Part shown: one piece after another, positions 10,601 to 20,209 of the stretch | How the letters are laid out: each line of letters starts with the position of its first letter | How positions within the stretch are numbered: position 1 is the stretch's first letter | Notes under the pieces: generated by a model | Databases searched by the model: none | What the model saw: the letters and a program-made list of their open reading frames with translations, nothing else | Told to the model about the DNA's origin: nothing | Position numbers and translations under genes: made by a program | Source of the DNA: Oscheius dolichura | Taxonomy: Eukaryota; Nematoda; Chromadorea; Rhabditida; Rhabditidae | Direction of reading: 5' to 3' | Assembly: GCA_932521035.1 (NCBI GenBank) | Contig: OW051493.1 | Coordinates: 7,316,001 to 7,380,000 of the forward strand | Length of the DNA: 64,000 nucleotides

Positions 10601-12508
10601 AGGGAGTCTGAAACGAAACGAGTTATGCCATGGGTTACTGTATAACGAGCAATACCGTATTCCTTCGAATTACCCTTCACCAATTCGCGCTCTATGGAAA
10701 TGGCGGCATTTCAAGCTGCCGTTTCTTAATTTTGTCCATTTTCTGGTAGGTTTAGCTGGTAGATTACTGTAGCACTTAAAACTGGATAGAAAATTACAAA
10801 AGGATGGTTAAAATTAGAACCGTAGGCGACTACACGCCAATTCCAAGGGTTACGGTAATTTTGCAGTATAAAAGTAAAACCAACGAATTTCAGTCTTTCC
10901 ATAGGCGAAAGTGTTGAAGAGCTGCTCAGGGAAGCAGCGTTGCAACACGGCCGCGATGAGGGCAAGGACACAGGCGATCCCGAACTGCGCCAACATGACA
11001 GAATTCGTCATCCTCGACAGCTTGGCCCGCTTCAGGCTCCTCTTCGTGTTGTTCATCTGGAGCTTCGTGTCCTTGCCCGTGTATACCGTAATCCCGTAGA
11101 TGTAGTCAGTATTCTTCAGCCGGGCTCCACGGTAGAGGATATTCGCGTTGTTGATGGGCAACTTTCCCAGGTCGGGCACATCTAGGTAGCCGAGAAACTT
11201 GTGGATGTCCTTGTTCGGATTGTCGCAGACTATTTCACCGCCCATCTTCCAGAAGGCAGCCATCGCCTCGTCCGTTTTAAACGCAGTCGTCTGGGTCAAC
11301 GCTTGGCGGACCTGAAATGAACAAAATTAGCAAGAGGAATGATCTCAAACGGAAAAACAAAGCCAAATATTCAGACTGGTACTTTGAGATTACCGTATCC
11401 ATTTGAATAGAAGCTATTGTAGAATAAACGGCACCCGTAAATCCTCGGCAGAAAGAGGAATTGGTATGGGACGGTACTGGATTACAAGAGCCTCGTGCTG
11501 CCGAGATTCTACAGTGCAGGGGCGCACCGAAATGGACGCGCCACGGAACTTTTCCAAAAGGAATACGGTGCTTTCAAAGATCTCAAAGTGTACGTCCGTG
11601 AGTATCTGACCTTGATGCTATTCTCTCCGTCCAGATTGGCCGTCTCAATGTATCCGACGTCGCCCATTTCGGAGCTGGCAATGAAGAGCACATCCGCCGG
11701 CAACTCTCGTCCGCCTTCGACCTTGACGGCCTGTCCCACATGCAGTCCACACCATTTGATCAACTTCCATCCGTGTTCCGTATGGGCCCAGACTTTTTGA
11801 TGATTTACTCGTCTGTCTCGGATTCGCCTCCTCTGAAAACAAGAAGAATTATTACGGTAGTCATTGTAGAATCGTGACAGGACCCGACAGGGATTAAAAA
11901 TGGCTTATCCGGTAATCTTTTGTCTCATTTTTCAAAAAATTACTTTTCGGATCGGCCGCTTGATTACTGTAGGCAAAAAAAGTGGCGGGCTTTGGGTCCT
12001 GGGCAGAAATGAGCCTGTAACCGGCGCCAACGCCGCTATGAATCCCAATCAAATAGAAAAACGGCTCACAATTTCCTCGTAGATCTCCCTGACGGCAGAG
12101 CAGCAGATTATGAAGACCAGCGGCCCGAGAATGGCTTCGACTCCAAACGGCGACAGGCCGTCAAAGGACTGGACAATGCACAAGGCCAGGAAGAGAGCAT
12201 TGGCGAATTGCTTGAACTGGAGGAAGAGGAATTTGGGCAGGAAGGAGAAGACGGTGTAGTTGCTCGTGTAGATGTAGTTGGATCCCTTGAGTCGCGTGTT
12301 CAACTTCACAGTCCAATGTTTTGGCTTCTCCTTGACGAAGCGCTTCCTGATCATGTCCACCAGGTAGAATCGTTGTGCTTCTTCCTCTTCTTCCGTGTGG
12401 CTGGCGGTTTCCGTTTTGCGGGCCTGAAAATCACAAGTTTGTTAGAGAAAATAAGAGAATAGTTACCCATTGCTGCTTCCATTTGTAAGGCAGCAGCCAC
12501 CAGCGCAT
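7634..12508 (-). CDS. P4-type ATPase (phospholipid flippase)
   Basis: Ten exons (12467-12508, 12070-12423, 11611-11832, 10885-11311, 10045-10607, 9797-10004, 8658-9475, 8420-8611, 7991-8380, 7634-7957) join in phase to 1179 residues, the usual P4 length. Members of this family, with a CDC50 partner, move aminophospholipids from the outer to the inner leaflet of Golgi, endosomal and plasma membranes. Seen in order: N-terminal TRLKGSNYIYTSNYTVFSFL and the first membrane pair, an actuator motif LDGENSIK, the M4 motif PISLYVTLE, the phosphorylation site DKTGTLTQNN, the nucleotide-domain sequence KGADQMILSRL, the hinge GDGANDVAMIQEAD, then six C-terminal membrane segments and a polar tail ending KSQE. 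The actuator loop reads DGEN where P4 enzymes normally have DGET or DGES. Several donors are weak (GTCAGA, GTTGGT, GTCTGC). The 14-residue first exon is the least certain; in-frame sequence also runs further upstream to an acceptor near 12545. Subclass is not clear. Confidence 0.9.
9516..9678 (-). repeat. MITE fragment inside a flippase intron
   Basis: About 163 bases match, in inverted orientation, the left 165 bases of the element at 12680-12951, at roughly 80 percent by eye. It starts with the family's 21-base arm at 9658-9678. The opposite arm is missing, so this is a truncated copy. Confidence 0.75.
11431..11517. repeat. MITE-like hairpin element, copy 3
   Basis: Arms at 11431-11451 and 11498-11517 (one base short) enclose a 46-base loop. 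The element lies in the intron between flippase exons 3 and 4. Confidence 0.75.
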
Positions 12509-12679
12509 GTTGAAAGTAGAATGAAAGCGAATGGAGATGACTGACAATTAGTAGAAACCAAGTTATTAACCGGTAAATAACGGTAAAAAACGGGAATGGA
12601 CGAAAAAACAAAGAGAAAAGCGATACGAACAGTTATACTGGTAAATGACGGTAAAAAGCTGGAATAGACGAAAGCGGTC

Positions 12680-12951
12680 GCACCCGTAGAATCTCGGCAG
12701 CAGCGCGCTATGGCTAGGTGCGCGTTCAATTCAGTGATGTTTTTTTGAAACCTCAGTAAAGGTACTACCTTTAGCCAGCCTTCGATACGAAGTGTTGAAG
12801 AGACTTTTTGGAATGCCGAGCCGGGGTTATCCAGCTTGGCGATGAATGGCAGTGAGGCGGGTGGAACCGGTGGGATACTTGGCGATGGCCTCGAATTCAT
12901 GGTGCTTTTTTTTTGCGGTTACGGTAGGCGCTGCCGAGATCATACGGGTGC
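12680..12951 (+). repeat. Full-length 272-bp MITE upstream of the flippase
   Basis: The 21-base arms at 12680-12700 and 12931-12951 bound this larger element. Its left 165 bases reappear inverted at 9516-9678, including the run CCAGCCTTCGATACGAAGTG. It shows that the arms end true insertions and that the short hairpins may be internally deleted derivatives. Confidence 0.75.
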
Positions 12952-13214
12952 GGCGGCAGCGCGTTACGAAATATTCTATTTTTCGGTCTCCCATTTCTGT
13001 CTTTTCCTCCACCATAACTTCAATTTTCTTTCTTTTTTTTCTTTTTCTACCATATTGTTGAGCCATACAGGATTCGTGTTAGCCATCCTACTGCAGTTCA
13101 GCAGCACAAAACAATCCTACGGCGGAATGCATCAGCAGAAAACAGTTCTAGTAGAGCCGGGTAGTTGGCGTTGGCCTCAAGTGCGGCTTATTAGCTGCCT
13201 AGCCTAAGCCATAC

Positions 13215-13390
13215 CTGAGCCAATTCGGGGAAGTTTCTGCTGTTGTAGAGCTTGTTGACCTGGTTGTTGAGTCCGTAGATGTTGGGGGTACCACGGTACC
13301 TGGCCGTGTGACGATCAGGTGAAACATGGTTGAGATTGTTATGGAGGAATTTTATGTGTTGGTGGTTTAATAGAGGCCTTGCCCCGCCGT
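13215..13390 (-). CDS. Possible isolated exon upstream of the flippase
   Basis: A 176-base minus-strand stretch has a fair acceptor (TTCATCCACAG), a GTATGG donor and an open frame of 58 codons, including TARYRGTPNIYGLNNQVNKL and YNSRNFPELAQ. The composition looks like protein rather than random translation. It could be an upstream exon of the flippase, but its phase-0 end does not match the phase-1 acceptor ahead of the flippase start, or it may belong to a small separate gene. I do not recognise the sequence. Confidence 0.3.
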
Positions 13391-13659
13391 CTGTGGATGA
13401 ACAATGAAATCTGTAGACTGCCTACTGGTGGAAAAATGCCAGCTACAGGAAAAGCTGTTTCGCTGTGCTTTTAAAAGATCATGGTCACTTGATCTCTACT
13501 TACGAATTAGGAAGGCCTTTAGCGAGAAGAGAGAACGAGGCACTTCCCGTTGCAGGCAGGTGCGCCTGAGTCTCGACTCAAAAACAAAGAACAAGGAGAG
13601 ACCCTATGGCCTCCATGCCTACTACAGTAACTATTATAAGACTTTTTGCTATCGGTGAT

Positions 13660-15058
13660 TTATTTCCTCCTGTTCTTGCTCTTCGTCTTGTCTTGGCCTC
13701 TTCCATTGATGTGCTTGTCCTTCCGGCGTTTGACGGCCACCAGCTGGCCGATCTCCTTCAGCAGCTCGTCCCTGTGGCGCTTGTCCTCCTCGTCGGCCTT
13801 CTCCTTCTCCAGGGTGGCGGCGCCCGCATCGGCATCTGCCTGCTGGCCGAGCAGCGTGACCCGCTCCTCGCGTTCTGCCCAGTCGTGTGCCCGCTTCTCG
13901 ATGGCCTCCGGCGTGTACTCCTTCTTCTTCGGCACGCCGTCACTCTCGACCCACTGGCACTCGCCGCCCCTCTCGTACCTATCCTTCCACTCGGCTATCC
14001 TCGCCACCATCGCCTTCTTGTCCCGCCTCTTGACCCTCTTCCAGTACTCGTCTCCGGCCCGAGTGTATTCCCGTCGATAGTCTCGAGTAGATTCTCGCAA
14101 TCTCTCCCACCACAGCATCTCGTCCTCCTTCTTCTTCTCAAACCACAGAGACAAGTCCTCCTGGAGGTCATATCGATCCACCACGTAGCGACGCATCTGC
14201 CCGACGACTACCAGTGTCAACAGGATGAAGCAGTAGAAATAAATCAGCGAGTAGCGCTCGTCGAAGTCGCGGTACTGCCGGCTGTAGGTCGCCTTCTTCG
14301 TTTCTCTGAACCCTTCTTTATAGCCCGTATAATACTTAAAAACCGACTTTGTCTTGAAGCCGGCGAATGTCTCCTCATACGACAGCTTGCCTTTCTCTTT
14401 TACAGGCGGAGTAGTCAGGGGAGCCGTCGCTGTACTGGCAGCCGGTGTTGTCGACTTCGGAGCTGAATATCAGTCATATTACTAACCAATACCTTGTCTT
14501 ACGGTAGTCAAATGCCTGTTTAAGGACTTCAAAAGCACAATCCAGATGATCCTGATTAACATAATTAGCCCAATTGGCTATTAACATCTCCTAAAACAAT
14601 AGCTAGTGGGTATTGAATGACCCCTTACGTTTATCGATTTCGGATCTCCATTACAATAACTTTGACTGTCACATTGACACACAATTGTATTAGTTTTGCT
14701 GCCAGACGAACATTGATCTCCAGGCACGCGTCCGACGTGGGTGCTGCCCGTCATGCTGACCGTGTTGACATCACAAATTACCGCCATCTCAATTTCAAGT
14801 TGACAATAACTCGTGTATCCATGAATTGTTGTCTAAAAAGGGAGACTTCTGATTATTCGACTAAAAGCAGACTTCGACTATAGGGTAATGGACTCCGTTG
14901 GCATAGAATTTGTTAGTGGTGCAATTCAAATAGCGACGAGAGCCAACGGTGGTAGTGGTGGCAGGCGGCGGCGGCTTGGTAGCGGGGAGGATGACCATTC
15001 CATCTGACGAGGACGCCGGAGACAGAGACAGAAGAATCCAGACAATCCAACAGTTCAT
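13660..15058 (-). CDS. Membrane protein with a three-finger (LU-type) ectodomain and charged tail
   Basis: Four exons (14873-15058, 14629-14832, 14503-14590, 13660-14462) give 426 residues in continuous phase. A signal peptide (MNCWIVWILLSLSPASSSDG) and a Pro/Thr stretch precede a cysteine-rich segment, residues about 45-125. This has six or more cysteines ending in CQCDSQSYCNGD, the Cys-Asn ending typical of Ly6/uPAR or activin-receptor-type three-finger domains. After a Thr/Pro linker there is one membrane segment near residues 232-248 (LIYFYCFILLTLVVVG). The rest, about 175 residues, is very charged and predicted helical, cytoplasmic by topology. The domain call rests on cysteine spacing alone. 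I know no named family with this combination. The tail ends in a Lys/Arg-rich run; the gene could be a receptor accessory protein, but function is unknown. Confidence 0.8.
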
Positions 15059-15588
15059 CGGGAAAAGAGACGAGCAGCCGTCTTCTACGAATGAACAACT
15101 GTGAATGGCCCTCTTCTCGTATTTTTCGACCTTTTCTATCCGACAAACTGTCTATTCCAGTCGGTTCTTGTAATTCTTGGTCACTGTCATGAGAAAATCA
15201 ACGCCGTCTGTAAACGGAAGAACGCAGTTTCTGTGGAGAGGCTGCTCCCAAGAAAGAGAAGTTTGGATGACTTCCTCCCAGTAAAGAAAACGTCTCTGTC
15301 TCTGGCGGGTTCCTGGCCGTCACCTGGCTATTTACAGGAACTGAAAGTGCCTCCAGAAAAACAAGATTTCCTTGAGAGAAGCTACTTATTCAACTCGAAG
15401 GCGCCTTTCCAGCGTGGTTCCAGCATTTCTTTCCCTTTGTTTTCCTTTGTTACCGTCTTCTTTGTTCCACTATTGTTCTTTGTTTGTGTATTCGGTGTAT
15501 TCGACTTGTCTAACGGTATGCTCCAGTTTTTTCATCTCTTTCCAATGTCAGCCGGCCGTCTTCTTCACGCGGCTGCCGCGCTTTTGAG
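15059..15588. other. Divergent spacer between two genes
   Basis: About 530 bases separate the starts of the minus-strand membrane protein and the plus-strand acyltransferase-like gene, so it probably carries both promoters. A good splice acceptor (TTTCCAATGTCAG) 36 bases before the plus-strand ATG could receive a trans-spliced leader or a 5' UTR exon. The open plus-strand frame through this spacer shows no domain. Confidence 0.4.
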
Positions 15589-16389
15589 ATGTCGTTGGTC
15601 CGCTCCTGCCCCACAACCGCCATCGGCACGAAGCCTCTTCTGGTGGAGACGTATCCCCACCGCGTGCCGGAACATCTCCGCCCCCTCATCAAGCAAACCG
15701 ACATGGTGCATGACTTCGGCGACATGAAACTCTACCGCGCCCGTCGGGAACACATGGTCCTGATGAAGAAGCCGCTGGAAGACTTTGTGAAAAACGAGCC
15801 GACCGATATCGGAGCCGGCTGCCGGACAAACGACGAGCTGACGTGGCCGCTTCTCTTCAACTGTACCCGCTATCCGTACAGCTTCTTCACCCTCAACAAC
15901 AACCACGAGGTGGTGAACATCGTCTTCCAGGAGGTGATCTACAAGGACCCGGCTAAGGATCTCCACCCCCGGACGAAGGTGGCCTTCTCCGATCCGCGGG
16001 ATCCCTTCAACCTGGTGGGCCCCGTCTTGGACTGGGTGGATAAGCGCTGCTTTGAAATCACCGGAGCCAATAAGATGCTAAACAATGAGATCGTCTTCAC
16101 CCCGTCCGTTCTACGCGGCCAGAGGATCGCGGGTCGGGTTCACCCGGTTGTGATGAAGAATACCGTCGAAAAGGCTGTCAGCGAGGGAATTAAATGGAGT
16201 ATGGGCGTCGCTACGGGAAGGGCTAGCGTTCGGAATTTTGCCAAGATGGGCTACCACTTCCCGGAGGCCGTTCCAGAGGAGATGTACAAGGATTTCGACG
16301 GCAAACCATGGCTGCCATACAACGAGGGACCCGGCCGGCTCTTCCTCCTGGATATGGAAAAAGCCCGCGATCAGAAGCTCTTCGGATAA
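15589..16389 (+). CDS. GNAT-fold acyltransferase-like protein
   Basis: A single exon encodes 266 residues. The second half has the order expected of a GNAT N-acetyltransferase: a strand with NNEIVFTPSVLRGQRIAGRV, where the RGQRIAGRVH stretch resembles the acetyl-CoA pyrophosphate-binding loop (Q/RxxGxG/A), then WSMGVATGRASVRNFAKMGY, a classical beta5-alpha-C element (variant residues, then NF.K.GY). The first half (DFGDMKLYRARREHMVLMKK) is nematode-specific in look. The resemblance is closest to the nematode DUF1248-type GNAT proteins, but the substrate is unknown. Strong C-ending codon bias supports expression. An AATAAA follows 4 bases after the stop. No signal peptide or membrane segment is seen. 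Confidence 0.75.
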   Translation: MSLVRSCPTTAIGTKPLLVETYPHRVPEHLRPLIKQTDMVHDFGDMKLYRARREHMVLMKKPLEDFVKNEPTDIGAGCRTNDELTWPLLFNCTRYPYSFFTLNNNHEVVNIVFQEVIYKDPAKDLHPRTKVAFSDPRDPFNLVGPVLDWVDKRCFEITGANKMLNNEIVFTPSVLRGQRIAGRVHPVVMKNTVEKAVSEGIKWSMGVATGRASVRNFAKMGYHFPEAVPEEMYKDFDGKPWLPYNEGPGRLFLLDMEKARDQKLFG

Positions 16390-16590
16390 ACGTAATAAAA
16401 TATACAGGAGACCAGTCTTTGCTTCTTTTCTCGTTCTTTCTATTTCCGTGGTCGGTTAATCTTCTTTTTCCCTCTCAAAAATAAAGAAACAGTTCGTCTC
16501 ATAGGCAAATTTTTGCGGAGGATGAGTGTGCCCGCTGAAAATCATCGACTTTCTGACAGTCTCAATTGTGCCATTTGAGAAAAAAACGTC

Positions 16591-16654
16591 ATGATTAATT
16601 TCCTCTTTTTGGCTACTTTCGCCCTCTTCACGCCAGCTGGATCTGAGGATTTCT
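16591..16654 (+). CDS. Possible signal-peptide exon
   Basis: The ATG at 16591 opens MINFLFLATFALFTPAGSED, a textbook signal peptide, ending at a GTAAGT donor. A candidate next exon starts at 16731 after CCCTAACCAG. It contains the 42-base sequence shared with the kinase remnant downstream, and either frame through it is short. The gene, if real, is a small secreted protein or a broken copy. Confidence 0.3.
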
Positions 16655-16751
16655 GTAAGTGCTATTCACTCGGGATTCCCCACGGGGTTTTTTCTACTAG
16701 TTCTATTTGACCCCTGTTTCACCCTAACCAGTGCCACTGCTGCTCCACAAA

Positions 16752-16793
16752 GCACTTATTTTGTGGCGAGACCCACCATCCTCCGCTTTCTCC
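16752..16793 (+). repeat. 42-bp exact copy of a kinase-exon segment
   Basis: These 42 bases, beginning GCACTTATTTTGTGGCGAGA, are identical to 17472-17513, which is coding in the kinase remnant. Flanks differ, so a short segment was copied over about 720 bases. Confidence 0.85.
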
Positions 16794-16897
16794 ACCTCAA
16801 AAATACAAACTAATTCCAAAAACGTTTGGTAACATGTTTATTTTTACGAATCACCCCTCCGATCACAGTCATCGCCCCGTCCTCGTTTCTGCTCGAC

Positions 16898-17054
16898 TCA
16901 CTGCTGACTTGACGACGAATCCCTGCTCGACTTCTTTGACGATTCTTCCCCCGGTTTCTTGGATTCTCCCCTTTTTGACTTTTTGTTCCATAAAAAGACT
17001 CCCAACACGATAAAGAGAATAACGAGAACAACAGCGAGGGATATTATGACGAGG
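16898..17054 (-). CDS. Candidate last exon of a small single-pass membrane protein
   Basis: On the minus strand an acceptor (TTCTCCAG) is followed by an open frame with one long hydrophobic run (LVIISLAVVLVILFIVLGVF), then WNKKSKRGESKKPGEESSKK and a Ser-rich end. An AATAAA lies about 55 bases after the stop. This looks like a type I membrane anchor with a basic, Ser-rich tail. Upstream exons were not found, so it is partial or spurious. Confidence 0.35.
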
Positions 17055-17245
17055 CTGGAGAATATTTGATTATTTGAAATGAAAATGGGGATGAGCTCAC
17101 GGAATGGATGGCTATCAGTTCAAGGGCTCTATCTAGGATCTAGGGCTTTGCTTGGCCCTTGCCCCTTTCAATACGGGTCGCACAAGCAAAAACACGATGG
17201 CTGCTCTTAAAATGACCTTTGAATAGAGCAAATATCATGTTTTAG

Positions 17246-17846
17246 TGCCCTTCTGACGATCACCCGCAGAACCACCAAACTGGCGGACTTTGGATTCGCC
17301 AAGAGGGTCGGTGGAAGAGCCAGGGACCACACGATGGAGTGAGGAACTTCCTCCAACCTAACCTGTTCCCCATTTTAGACTGGGAAATTTGATGTATACC
17401 GCTCCTGAAGTCTACACCACCGGCCGGTACGACTTCAGGAGCGACATATATTATGGCCTGACCTTATATTTGCACTTATTTTGTGGCGAGACCCACCATC
17501 CTCCGCTTTCTCCCATTATTTTTTATGGAAAGTGAATTGTTTTACATTTATTTTAAAGAAAATAACTGTTTTTCAGGCACCCATATAGGGCCCATGATTT
17601 CAAAGAGGGAATGTTCCACTCGAACACGGCCGAGGCCCTCAAGGACAACAGCAGGCGACCCCCACTATCCTATAAACCAATCGACTACGTGGTCGAGAGG
17701 TAGAGATCTCAAGAAAAGTTATAGAGCAGAAAAATTTTAGGTGTTGGAGAGGGGAGCCGGCGGAGAGAATGCACCTCCAGGAAGTCTTCGCCCTTTTGGA
17801 TGGCCCCGGGTGCCGGGTGAAGTTCTCCCGACTGGTCGACGAATGA
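17246..17846 (+). pseudogene. Protein kinase C-terminal half, N-lobe missing
   Basis: Four exons (17246-17338, 17379-17531, 17577-17699, 17741-17846) join in phase to about 157 residues. They run from KLADFGFAKR (the DFG motif) through NLMYTAPEV (the APE motif) and SDIYYGLTLYL (helix F) to VVERCWRGEPAERMHLQEVF (the C-terminal CW...P.R helix), then a stop and an AATAAA. All splice sites and the frame are intact. The N-lobe, the ATP-binding lysine and the HRD catalytic loop are absent upstream. The fragment therefore cannot be an active kinase as it stands; it is a 5'-truncated copy or its first exons are beyond recognition. The activation segment is of ordinary length. The exon holding LFCGETHHPPLS includes the 42-base segment also found at 16752. 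Confidence 0.65.
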
Positions 17847-18051
17847 TCTCGAAATAAAAGAATTTGTATGATATTCAAGGCCTAGCCCTTTCTCCCAGCC
17901 CTGCTACAATTCAACCATGTACAGGAATACCAAAACGAATGATTTATTCAGCAGGGAGCATTAGATCAAGGAAGTGAAAGTTCGATAAAAAGTGAAGAAA
18001 TGGATAGAAGATAGATTTGAACGGGAAGTACAAGTCGTAACTCGTAGCCAT

Positions 18052-20209
18052 TTACTCATGAGCCCGAAGAGGAGTAATTTCCAGGCGGTGGTCCAGCTCC
18101 ACAGTCTCGAATCCGTCCTCATTGACCCTGTAGACGGCGACGGCCTCCTTCTCGCCCTTGTGCATTTCCCTCAGTTTCTTGACGACGTAGAAGCTGAAAT
18201 ATCTTTTGCTGAGAAAAGCTCCACTTTGCTTACCAAGCAGCGCAGAAGGAGACGATGATCAAAGTTCCGAGGACGTATTTGAAGACGGTCTTCCTGGCTA
18301 AAAGACAAGTTGTTGATATCTTCTATTGAAAACGCTACATTTGGTCCAGAAGCTCGTAGCGGAGGCGTCAGTGGTTACGGTGGAACGGCCAGCCTCCTCA
18401 TCAGCAGCGCCCTGGAATAATTCCATAACAGATTATAAATTGGGCTATCACAGGTACGGTGTCGGTGGAAAGGGATGCGGCAGCTCCAGGAGAGAACTGG
18501 GAGTCCACGGGCTCGACGGCATCGTTGAGGGGGACACGCTCCTCGGGATTTTCAGCCAAGTGCTGGAAGATAAGACCCAGGGAGCCGTAGACCTCGACGA
18601 ATCCATCGCTGGCCTCCTCTTCAATCGAGCCTGAATATAGAGGAATAAAGTTGGGATATGGTACAAAAAGAATACTTCTCAATAAGGACAGGAACGGGTT
18701 CTCAAAGACCATCATAGCGTCGATTTCGACGTGGCTCTTGTTCTCTCCCCAAGCCACGGCACAGTATTCAACCTGAATTTTAAATTAAACAAGCTTTCTC
18801 TCTCTCTCTCTCTCTCTCTCTATTGGGTCCTGTTCACTTATTCAGAAAGGGGGTAGGTACACTCACCACGAGGTAGAGCCCGCTGAGCAAGGCGTCCTTG
18901 TTCCGGACAAGTTTATTCAGGAGGAGCTTGTCCGCAGTGTAGAAAACCCGCTAAAATACTACCTGCTGGGCCAAAAATACGATAGGGTCACCTGTGTTTC
19001 GGTCATTGAGGCGTGTTTAATGAAGGGGTTGTTGTAGACGGCTCGCCCCATGTCGGCCTTCCTCTCCCTCCAAGTATCATTGACAGTTGTCCACTCGCCC
19101 ATCTTTCCGGGATCAGTGGCTTCCACCAGCTTTTTGAATTCTATGAATAATGTTGTGTTTACGAGATTGCTGGACTTATGGTACGGGGGACGGTTTGTGT
19201 ATTTCACGAGGTGACGCGATTTTTTGCAGCAGAAAAAGGAGAAAACAATGAGTCAATTGTGTTTATCCCCCGCGAAGATGACACAAAAGATTAGTTATGG
19301 TAATTTCCCTTTGACCCGCTATCTTTCCGATAGTGACGGAAAAAGAAGCCAAAATCCGTTCTAATTGGATATTTTCAGATTTGGGAACTATAGAAACTCT
19401 TCGTCCATTTCAGAAAAGCTTCGAAAAATGACAGGCCCCGTCTGTGATTCAACATGGCCTCCAGTTTATGTTCATTCCGGAGTCATCGGCGCATAATGGA
19501 TTTTAAGAATTTAACAATGACGAATTGAGCCATCCCTTATGGAAATTTCTCCCCTAGTAACGTATAGTAACGTATTGCCGCCTCCCATTTCATTTAGAGG
19601 AAAGATGGATGACTGTGCCATGGCAGAAGATTGGCTCGCCTTGGAATCAGCGATCATCTGTTTATTCCTTTTAGGGAAGCTGGCTACCTCCCGTAGTGGT
19701 AGTCCCAATGATATAAGGCCCTTTTCTACAGGAGCCTTTGTAAGAGAAGTAATGGCACCCTAGCTCGCCCATTCAAATATTTCCCCCGGAGTTATCAGTT
19801 ATGAATATGGGTGGTCAGTATGCCGCTTCAATAGCTCGATTAAATCGACATGCCCTGCCCCCCGGACCGTGGTTCTGCTTCCCTCTATCACCCTGAATCT
19901 TGTCAAAAGAAACCCACTGCTCTTCAGAAGCATCTCCCGATATTCATGGATGTAGAAGAAGTTGCCGAGGATGACTTCGGCTACCCAGTCCAGAGGGACA
20001 TCGAACACCGAATTCAGGTAGTTTCGCCAGCCGGTCACATTCCGACCACACTGAAGAAAAAAAATGAACGTTCTAGATAAGGAAAGCCAGGAGCAACTAA
20101 CCATAGAAGTCTTACGAAACGGGTCATAGTAGGGTCCCTCCTTCCACTTGGCGTAGACCAAGCCGAAGAATGGGAGCAGGATGCCCACAAACACCAGCGA
20201 GATCTTCAT
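18052..20209 (-). CDS. Unknown type I membrane protein
   Basis: Nine exons (20102-20209, 19918-20050, 18992-19140, 18867-18950, 18676-18772, 18458-18630, 18339-18411, 18234-18297, 18052-18193) join in phase to 340 residues. Residues 1-20 are a signal peptide (MKISLVFVGILLPFFGLVYA). The lumenal part has potential N-glycosylation sites (RNVTGW, VNDTWRE) and segments such as DVPLDWVAEVILGNFFYIHE and VEYCAVAWGENKSHVEIDAM. A Glu-rich stretch and a Ser/Thr-rich stretch precede one membrane span near residues 275-292 (YVLGTLIIVSFCAACFYVV). A 45-residue cytoplasmic tail follows (KKLREMHKGEKEAVAV). No family is recognised. The link between exons 2 and 3 crosses a 777-base intron and is the weakest: exon 2 could instead read on to a stop at 19799 as a separate 120-residue secreted protein. 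Confidence 0.65.
18796..18821. repeat. CT dinucleotide microsatellite
   Basis: A run of about 12 TC units lies in the intron between exons 4 and 5 of the unknown membrane protein. It forms the pyrimidine tract region ahead of the acceptor. Confidence 0.9.

Noticed and set aside
13606-14466. Plus-strand 286-codon Leu-rich frame
   Set aside because: Antisense shadow of the charged tail exon of the membrane protein, which has consistent splicing and a signal peptide.
15101-15727. Plus-strand 208-codon frame ahead of the acyltransferase
   Set aside because: Its end overlaps the real gene in another frame, its 5' part has no domain or codon bias.
19799-20209. Separate two-exon secreted protein ending at 19799
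   Set aside because: Possible, but a GTGGGT donor at 19917 matches in phase the acceptor at 19141 and completes a signal peptide-to-membrane protein; kept as an alternative only.
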